Shown piece by piece: positions 32,441 through 37,663 of a stretch of DNA of 37,663 bases. The number at the start of each line of letters is the position of its first letter. Positions within the stretch are counted from its first letter, which is position 1. The stretch is from contig PMSX01000113.1 in NCBI GenBank assembly GCA_003167495.1, positions 12,898 to 50,560 on the forward strand, in the 5' to 3' direction. The notes below the pieces were generated by a model. The model saw only the letters and a list, made by a program, of their open reading frames with translations, did no database searches and was not told the DNA's origin. Made by a program: the position numbers and the translations under genes. The DNA comes from Bryobacterales bacterium (lineage in GTDB: Bacteria; Acidobacteriota; Terriglobia; Bryobacterales; Bryobacteraceae).

Positions 32441-33886
32441 CTATGCGCGCGGTTCGGCAACGGCGGCAATCTTACCCAACTGGCATTCTTCATGGACCGC
32501 ACGCACGGCTTTGTCGAGCATGTCGAGACGCACGATAATGCCGATTGTCAACTCACTAGAACCTTGCGCGATGGCGATGATGTTGGTATTCTCTCTTGAA
32601 ATAGCGGTAAACACGCGGCCCGCCAAACCAGGTGTGCCGCGCATGCCCTCGCCCACCACTGCCAGCAGACCGACGTTTCCATCTACTTCAATCGGACGCA
32701 AATACCCGTGCGCCAGCTCGATAGACAGGTTCGACTCCAGCGCTTCCATAGCGGACGTAACATCGTGTTTGCGAATCAGAAAGCAGAACGTCTGCCGGTA
32801 GCTTGAACTGGTGAGTACAAGGATTTCGACGTTCGCGAGCGCCAGAGCATCTAACGCACGAGCCATCAAGCGCGTTCCGCTGAGCACGGCGTTGGCTGGC
32901 TCCATGGAGACCAGCGCCACATCCGACATAGAAGTTACGGCACGCGCGCCCTTCGGCTCATCGAAGCTCGAGACGATCTTCGTGCCGGGCTTGTCCAGCG
33001 CAAAACTGTTCTTACTCCAGACGGGGATTTGCTTTTCGACAAGCGGAGCAAGGGTGCGCGGATGCAAAACCTTGGCACCGTTATAAGCCAATTCCGCCGC
33101 CTCCGCATAGGTCACTTCGTCCAACACGGCTACATCTTTCACCAAACGCGGATCGGCCGTCATAATGCCATCCACATCGGTCCAAATCCAGAGTTCCTGC
33201 GCGTCGAGCACGGCGGCCAAAATGGAGGCGGAGAAATCCGAACCGCCGCGGCCTAGCGTGGTGGGACGGCCATCTGCCGTTGCGCCGTTGAAACCGGTGA
33301 CAACGGGCACGATGCCTTCTTCGATTGCGGGCGCCAATTTGGCAATACATTTTTGACGCGTGGCTTCCATTTGTGGAGAAGCATTGCCGAATACGGCATC
33401 GGTGACGATCACTTCGCCGCCATTCACGGCCAACGCCTTGATGCCGGAGGCTTGCAAAAATCTCGCCAGCAACGTCGCCGACAGCCTCTCGCCAATGGCG
33501 ATTGCTTCATCCACTGAGCGAGGCGGGCGTTCGCCCAACATCAAAATGCCATTCGCAATACGCTGAAATTCGTTTACAAGGGCTTCGACATCTTGCGCCG
33601 CGGCAGCGCTTTTGCCGAGCAATTGTTCGGATGCTTCCAGGTGGCGTGCGCGCAGGGCCGCTACTCCGGCGGTGACGGCACTTTTATCTCCCACTTCGGC
33701 GCGGCGCAATGTTTCGAGCAACAGGTCAGTCACTTTCGACATGGCGGAAACAACCACTGTGAGCGGGCGCAGTTTCTTCTGCCCGGCAATGATATCCGCT
33801 GCTACGCGCATGCGCTCGGCGCTGCCCATACTCGTGCCGCCGAACTTCATGATGAGTAAATTTTTCAGATGAACCCCTCGTTCCAT
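32441..33886 (-). CDS. lysC: Aspartate kinase
   Basis: 481-residue enzyme for the first step to lysine, methionine and threonine. The kinase domain opens with MKFGGTSMGSAERMRVAAD, and the substrate region has GFNGATADGRPTTLGRGGSD. The C-terminal third carries two ACT domains (about 320-470), as expected for allosteric control by end products. The length fits the long single-domain-kinase group (LysC/ThrA-like, no homoserine dehydrogenase attached). The start may be ATG 33886 or ATG 33850, directly at MKFGGTS; neither has a well-placed ribosome binding site. Divergent from the methyltransferase gene. Confidence 0.93.
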   Translation of the reverse strand: MERGVHLKNLLIMKFGGTSMGSAERMRVAADIIAGQKKLRPLTVVVSAMSKVTDLLLETLRRAEVGDKSAVTAGVAALRARHLEASEQLLGKSAAAAQDVEALVNEFQRIANGILMLGERPPRSVDEAIAIGERLSATLLARFLQASGIKALAVNGGEVIVTDAVFGNASPQMEATRQKCIAKLAPAIEEGIVPVVTGFNGATADGRPTTLGRGGSDFSASILAAVLDAQELWIWTDVDGIMTADPRLVKDVAVLDEVTYAEAAELAYNGAKVLHPRTLAPLVEKQIPVWSKNSFALDKPGTKIVSSFDEPKGARAVTSMSDVALVSMEPANAVLSGTRLMARALDALALANVEILVLTSSSYRQTFCFLIRKHDVTSAMEALESNLSIELAHGYLRPIEVDGNVGLLAVVGEGMRGTPGLAGRVFTAISRENTNIIAIAQGSSELTIGIIVRLDMLDKAVRAVHEECQLGKIAAVAEPRA

Positions 33887-34024
33887 TTTCCCATTTGGCC
33901 GAGGTCGCTGGGAAGGTGTGAAATAATCCGCTGCTTGCGGGATGCGTTGCCGACTCCTTTACAGTCGCGGTTCGGCTAGAAGTTGGGCATTCGAAAGTTG
34001 GCCCAGGCGGCGTATGCTGAATGA

Positions 34025-34597
34025 ATGAGTTTGGGACCTGGGACCTTCATTGCCGCAGCTTGGATCGCTGTGGTGGTCGTATGGCTGATCGGAGCTTTTA
34101 CGACAAAGGCAACCGTCCGAAGGCAATCGGCCGGTTCCAGGTTGCTTGAGATTTTGCCGCTGGCTGTCGCGTTCGTGCTGTTGCGGAGCAGTCCTACGCT
34201 CCTGGAGTGGACAGCCACACGCTTTGTGCCTGCGACTTTGGGTTGGCAAAGCTTGGGAGCGGCACTTACAGTTGCCGGCATCGCGGTGGTGATTTGGTCG
34301 CGTTTCTACCTAGGCAGCAACTGGAGCGGAACCGTCACAGTGAAACAGGACCATGAATTGATCCGATCCGGGCCCTATAGCGTCGTCCGACACCCGATTT
34401 ATTCTGGCGGTTTATTGGCGATTCTGGGAACAGCGATTTACGTCGGCGAGGTGCGGGGTTTGGGCGCGCTAGTCTTGGTGCTGATCGCGTGGAAGATTAA
34501 ATCTCTGCACGAGGAGTCGTTCATGGAAAGTGAGTTTGGTGAGCAATATTTGCGGTACCGGCGTGAGGTCAAAGGGTTGGTGCCTTTCATTTGGTAA
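34025..34597 (+). CDS. Isoprenylcysteine carboxyl methyltransferase-like membrane protein
   Basis: 190 residues with about four membrane segments. The conserved C-terminal block SGPYSVVRHPIYSGGLLAI (RHPxY/SxxL) and the downstream EESFMESEFGEQYLRYRREV are the SAM-binding and catalytic parts of the ICMT/PEMT-like family. Bacteria lack prenylated proteins of the eukaryotic kind, so the substrate is likely a lipid or small molecule. Its 3' end overlaps the convergent anti-sigma gene by 11 nt. The ATG at 34025 is used; an ATG at 34021 is out of frame. Confidence 0.82.
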   Translation: MSLGPGTFIAAAWIAVVVVWLIGAFTTKATVRRQSAGSRLLEILPLAVAFVLLRSSPTLLEWTATRFVPATLGWQSLGAALTVAGIAVVIWSRFYLGSNWSGTVTVKQDHELIRSGPYSVVRHPIYSGGLLAILGTAIYVGEVRGLGALVLVLIAWKIKSLHEESFMESEFGEQYLRYRREVKGLVPFIW

Positions 34598-35525
34598 TCC
34601 AGCTAACGCCTCCGTCAGAAGATAACCAATCTCCCGATTTAGTCCTGACTCGAACAACCTGTGGACCGTGAGTTTCTATGGCAGTGATGGCGTCTCCGAG
34701 TCGCACTGTACCATCCCACACTGTCACTTGATTCCAGTGCAACCCATTGTCAGTGGAATGGAAGAGTGAGCCGTCTTTTCCGCCCGCCCAGATATCCCCT
34801 CCAGAAACAGAAAGCGCAAGGAGGTTGGTCTGACTATTCACAACGATGGAACTCCAAGTCTGGCCGCCGTCATCCGATTTCTGCAACACACCGGGAATGG
34901 GGCTGACATTCCACAGGCTTTGTCTCTCCCAAGGGCGCGCGAATACTCTTGTGTATTGGCGCTGCGGCATGAATCCGAACAATGTTCCTACTGACCGCGG
35001 AGCGGCCATGGGCGGAGGCAGCGCTTTTTGCGCCGCCGCCGTTTCGGCTTGAAGACGAACAATCAAAGGAGGCTGCTTAGGTAGTACAACCCTGGGTAGC
35101 GCAGGCGTTTTTTTTGCTTTCAGAGACGATCTTGTGTCCACTTTCGCTGGTGGTGGTGCAGCAACTGCTGGTACGCTCGTTCTTTGCGGCGCGATCTCGG
35201 AATGCGGTGTCGGTGCTGGATGTCTCACTACGGTGATGATGAGTAGGCATACCGCGGCGAAGCCAGCCACTAAACGCAATGTCGCCCAGTTGACCGCGTG
35301 GTTTGTGACAGCCGCTCTTGGCTCTTGCGGGCCATAGGCAGAGGCGACCGCCATCACTTCGCGGCACTCGGCGCAAGTTGCCAAATGAGCGAGCAGCGGC
35401 TTCCGCTCTGCCGGGTACAAACGGTTTTCCGCAAAGGCAGTTAATATGTCGGCGTCCGGATGCACGCCGCCCGGCTGTTGGCGGCTTGCCAAGCGGGATG
35501 CCACGAACTTTGGAAACTGCTCCAT
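34587..35525 (-). CDS. Anti-sigma factor with zinc finger and YCF48-like propeller C-terminus
   Basis: 312-residue single-pass membrane protein. An N-terminal zinc-binding anti-sigma domain has H47-x3-C51-x2-C54 (HLATCAEC). One membrane helix spans about residues 83-100 (LRLVAGFAAVCLLIITVV), then a proline/alanine/lysine-rich linker. The periplasmic C-terminus has BNR/YCF48-type blade motifs: KSDDGGQTWSS, HSTDNGLHWNQ and SSDGGVSW. It would bind and hold the sigma factor encoded 12 nt upstream, with the outer part sensing an envelope signal. Only about three blades are visible, so the propeller is short or partial. Confidence 0.82.
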   Translation of the reverse strand: MEQFPKFVASRLASRQQPGGVHPDADILTAFAENRLYPAERKPLLAHLATCAECREVMAVASAYGPQEPRAAVTNHAVNWATLRLVAGFAAVCLLIITVVRHPAPTPHSEIAPQRTSVPAVAAPPPAKVDTRSSLKAKKTPALPRVVLPKQPPLIVRLQAETAAAQKALPPPMAAPRSVGTLFGFMPQRQYTRVFARPWERQSLWNVSPIPGVLQKSDDGGQTWSSIVVNSQTNLLALSVSGGDIWAGGKDGSLFHSTDNGLHWNQVTVWDGTVRLGDAITAIETHGPQVVRVRTKSGDWLSSDGGVSWITK

Positions 35526-35537
35526 AAAGAGGAACGC

Positions 35538-36365
35538 TTATGCGCGCCTTTCTTGCGCGAGTTTTTCGCGCACATCGATTGTCAGATCGCGAACGTCCAG
35601 AGCAAGCATCTCTTCGGCCGCTCGTTTCGGCATACCGTCTTTGCGCAATCGCCGAATGATGTGTTTCCGTAGGCGAGCGGTGATTTTTTCGAGCCTGCGG
35701 CTCACGGTGGATTCGTGCATGCCCACGATGCGGGCAATTTCAGCGAGGGTCCGTTGGTCTAGATAGTATGCCGCCAATAGAAATCGCTCCTCTTCTGGGA
35801 GTTCGGTAAGCGCGGCATCAGTCGCGGCGGTCAATGCCGCCTGGTTGGCTTCGAAAGCGGGGTCACCCAAGTTTGTCTGGCAGGGCGTCTCGAGCGCATC
35901 GTTAAACGGGACCAGCTTGCGGTCTCTGCGAAACCGGTTGACATAATCTTGGGCCAAGAGAGTCTTAAGCCATCCTTCCAGGGAGCCACGCCCAAGGAAG
36001 GAATCGAGTTTGGAGACACGCTTTCCTTCGTCTTGCACGCGCGTGCCGTATAGCTCAGCGTAAAGCGAATCGGCGAGTTCGCGGCCACGAACTTCGTCGC
36101 GCGCTATGGCTGCTCCAGCCAAATATAGCTTCTCGCGATAGCGCGTCAAGAACACATCCCAAGCAGCCGCGTTCCCTCGCGCGCAGGCACGCGCTAAGAC
36201 CAGCTCCTCGAAGCGCGAAGACTCGACGGTTGCGTTGCGCCGCTGGAACTCTAACAGCCAGTCCGCAAACTCGTCGCGCGAAACAGCGAAGTCCGCAGCC
36301 CCGCTCGCGGCGTAGAGCCGTGCCAACTCGTTCGTGGGGAGTTTCTTTTCCACGCCAGTCAACAT
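35538..36365 (-). CDS. Sigma-70 family (ECF-like) RNA polymerase sigma factor
   Basis: 275 residues. Regions 2 (about 75-150, RYREKLYLAGAAIARDEVRG and LGRGSLEGWLKTLLAQDYVN) and 4 (about 195-245, with LPEEERFLLAAYYLDQRTLA and the helix-turn-helix IARIVGMHESTVSRRL) are present and region 3 is absent, as in ECF sigma factors. An N-terminal extension of about 60 residues and a C-terminal tail of about 35 make it longer than usual (about 180-200). It lies 12 nt before the anti-sigma gene, on the same strand, so the two form one regulatory unit. Confidence 0.85.
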   Translation of the reverse strand: MLTGVEKKLPTNELARLYAASGAADFAVSRDEFADWLLEFQRRNATVESSRFEELVLARACARGNAAAWDVFLTRYREKLYLAGAAIARDEVRGRELADSLYAELYGTRVQDEGKRVSKLDSFLGRGSLEGWLKTLLAQDYVNRFRRDRKLVPFNDALETPCQTNLGDPAFEANQAALTAATDAALTELPEEERFLLAAYYLDQRTLAEIARIVGMHESTVSRRLEKITARLRKHIIRRLRKDGMPKRAAEEMLALDVRDLTIDVREKLAQERRA

Positions 36366-36390
36366 TTAGCACGCGCCAAAATTCTTTGCA

Positions 36391-36413
36391 AGAACATTCG
36401 GACCAATCGTTCT
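36391..36413. promoter_or_regulatory. Inverted repeat AGAAC-N13-GTTCT between divergent genes
   Basis: AGAAC (36391-36395) and GTTCT (36409-36413) are perfect inverted arms in the 112 bp gap between the sigma factor gene and the ARPP-1-like gene. It could be a shared regulator site. It is short and no -35/-10 pair was identified for certain. Confidence 0.25.
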
Positions 36414-36477
36414 CTTTGACGAACAGGGCGCTGTCAAGTTGCGCTCGATCAGAAAAGATTTTTGGAGGATTAACCAA

Positions 36478-37581
36478 ATGAAAGGCACTCTCAGCCTGTT
36501 GGGACTCGTTTTGTCTGTCGGAATGCTTGCGTTTCAGATGAAGGACGCAGCAGGGCATTACAAGGTACTCGCGCCCATTTCGCAAGGGAATTTGACGGTG
36601 TTCCCCGTTGTATCCGGCGCTTCTTTCGACACCGCCTTCTTCCTGACACTCGACGAGGGAATCCGGTCAGGCGAAGTCACAGTGACTGAGGCCGGCCGAG
36701 TCAGTGGCTTGGTGCGTCCGCGTCCGCTCATGAACGATGGGGTTTGGCGTGAGCGTCCCTACCCGCTACCGCAACCAGAGGGAGCGCAAGTGAACGAGCT
36801 TTCGCTGATCAACAATTCCAACCGGCCGCTGCTGCTGCTGGCTGGAGAAATTGTGACAGGCGGCAAGCAAGACCGCGTGGTAGGCAAGGACCGCATCATT
36901 CCAGCGCACAGTCAACCGGTAGCTCTGGGAGTCTTCTGCGTGGAGCCTCACCGTTGGACGGAAACTTCCGACCATTTTCGCCCTCTGAGTGCCTTGATGG
37001 CGCAGCCAAGCGTCCGAGCGAAAGCCATGGCCGATCGAAATCAGCAGGAGGTATGGAATGAGGTGGCAAAATCGCGCGAGGCTTTCATTGCCAAGCTTCC
37101 GGCCGCGGCTGCCGCACCGGTTCAGGCGTCTTCCTCGTATGCGGGAGCTATGCAAAACAGGAACGTGCAGGCGGCGGTCGACACAGTGGCTAAGCCGCTG
37201 GAACGCTCGTACGACATTCTCATTCAAAAGCTGCGGGACGAGAACGCAGTGGGCGCCGTGGTTGCGGTAGATGGCGAGATTATATGGGCTGACGTCTTTG
37301 CCAGCTCCGATCTGCTGAGCCGGTTCTGGCCGAAGCTGATTCGTTCGTATGCGGCGGAGTCTCTCGGGTCGCCTCTCTCAGTGGGATTCCTGCATCCTCC
37401 CACTCCGCAAGCGGCACAAGCGTTTCTAGATCGGCTGGGGGCGACTCATGAGAGTGTTGAGACAGAGCCAGGGTTGTACCGACAGACGGAGATTAGTGGT
37501 GATGACTATACGGCGTTTGTTTTGACCTCCTTATTGCCGGGTACTGGGTTCAATGTTCATTTGGCGAAGATGAAGAGGTGA
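36478..37581 (+). CDS. Exported ARPP-1-like protein of unknown function
   Basis: 367 residues. Signal peptide (KGTLSLLGLVLSVGMLAFQ). The body resembles the ARG- and rhodanese/phosphatase-associated protein domain (ARPP-1). It has an early beta-rich part with ISQGNLTVFPVVSG, the conserved block PLLLLAGEIVTGGKQDRVVG, and a late cysteine-containing segment VFCVEPHRWT. I chose the ATG at 36478 because GGAGG lies 9 nt upstream and the signal peptide begins there; an in-frame start at 36439 would spoil it. Molecular function is not known. It is divergent from the sigma factor gene and may belong to its regulon. Confidence 0.65.
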   Translation: MKGTLSLLGLVLSVGMLAFQMKDAAGHYKVLAPISQGNLTVFPVVSGASFDTAFFLTLDEGIRSGEVTVTEAGRVSGLVRPRPLMNDGVWRERPYPLPQPEGAQVNELSLINNSNRPLLLLAGEIVTGGKQDRVVGKDRIIPAHSQPVALGVFCVEPHRWTETSDHFRPLSALMAQPSVRAKAMADRNQQEVWNEVAKSREAFIAKLPAAAAAPVQASSSYAGAMQNRNVQAAVDTVAKPLERSYDILIQKLRDENAVGAVVAVDGEIIWADVFASSDLLSRFWPKLIRSYAAESLGSPLSVGFLHPPTPQAAQAFLDRLGATHESVETEPGLYRQTEISGDDYTAFVLTSLLPGTGFNVHLAKMKR

Positions 37582-37663
37582 GTCGCATGGCTCCGCCTCA
37601 CAAGGAAGAGCACACTAGGTCGCTGACGCTCCCGGCTCGGATTCGGAGCAGGATTGTGTTGGA
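37582..37663 (+). other. Right-edge sequence, no supported gene
   Basis: The last 82 bases follow the ARPP-1-like stop. An ATG at 37588 opens a 25-codon frame to the window end, rich in basic residues, without a clear ribosome binding site. The stretch GGTCGCTGACGCTCCCGGCT reads like a low-information intergenic repeat. No terminator is seen. Confidence 0.3.

Noticed and set aside
1..37663. CRISPR arrays, tRNA or rRNA genes, insertion sequences, prophage
   Set aside because: I looked for regularly spaced repeats, cloverleaf-like sequences, transposase or integrase motifs and phage genes and saw none. Weak tRNA-like folds could be missed by eye.

Overview
The window most resembles a chromosomal segment from an acidobacterium of the Solibacter/Bryobacter type. 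I infer this from protein families, not from any search. The evidence is a roughly 1,170-residue TonB-dependent receptor with a carboxypeptidase-regulatory-like N-terminal domain, several CRTAC1-type FG-GAP/ASPIC-UnbV proteins with TPR proteins, an exported S10 serine carboxypeptidase, Uma2 family debris, and moderately high GC. Genes are dense, start/stop overlaps of the ATGA type are common, and I found no RNA genes, insertion sequences, prophage or CRISPR array.

Layout. (1) 1-5.98 kb is a surface-polysaccharide region. It holds the start of an exported protein running off the left edge, a GT4 and a GT2 glycosyltransferase, a GmhA-like sugar-phosphate isomerase and, convergent with these, rfbG and rfbH for a CDP-3,6-dideoxyhexose pathway. 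The expected first gene, rfbF, is reduced to a 29-30 codon remnant. (2) 6.06-11.34 kb is a tight five-gene sugar oxidation operon: SDR dehydrogenase, Tat-exported gluconate-2-dehydrogenase subunit-3-like protein, GMC flavoprotein, MFS transporter, and TIM-barrel isomerase. (3) 11.35-12.06 kb is a FitAB type II toxin-antitoxin pair with a three-repeat operator. It is followed on the same strand by a TPR protein and a frameshifted Uma2 pseudogene. (4) 13.6-27.3 kb is the most interesting block. A TonB-dependent receptor with its own terminator, and a promoter carrying a LacI-type operator, is divergent from a six-gene, roughly 10 kb run: CRTAC1 protein, Tat-exported FG-GAP/ASPIC/TPR protein, small exported ORF, TPR protein, second CRTAC1 protein, and GH36 alpha-galactosidase. 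It looks like an acidobacterial counterpart of a polysaccharide utilisation locus. (5) 27.3-33.9 kb carries an M20 amidohydrolase, an S10 carboxypeptidase followed directly by thrC and thrB, and a convergent aspartate kinase. (6) 34.0-37.66 kb carries an ICMT-like methyltransferase, a sigma factor with an anti-sigma protein that has a beta-propeller-like C-terminus, and a secreted ARPP-1-like protein.

How they fit together. The left end builds and exports surface glycan. The centre imports and oxidises carbohydrate, probably galactosides or other sugars, with a LacI-type regulator encoded elsewhere. The right end handles peptide breakdown, threonine synthesis and an envelope-linked sigma factor circuit. 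Functions are assigned by reading motifs and were not tested by search.
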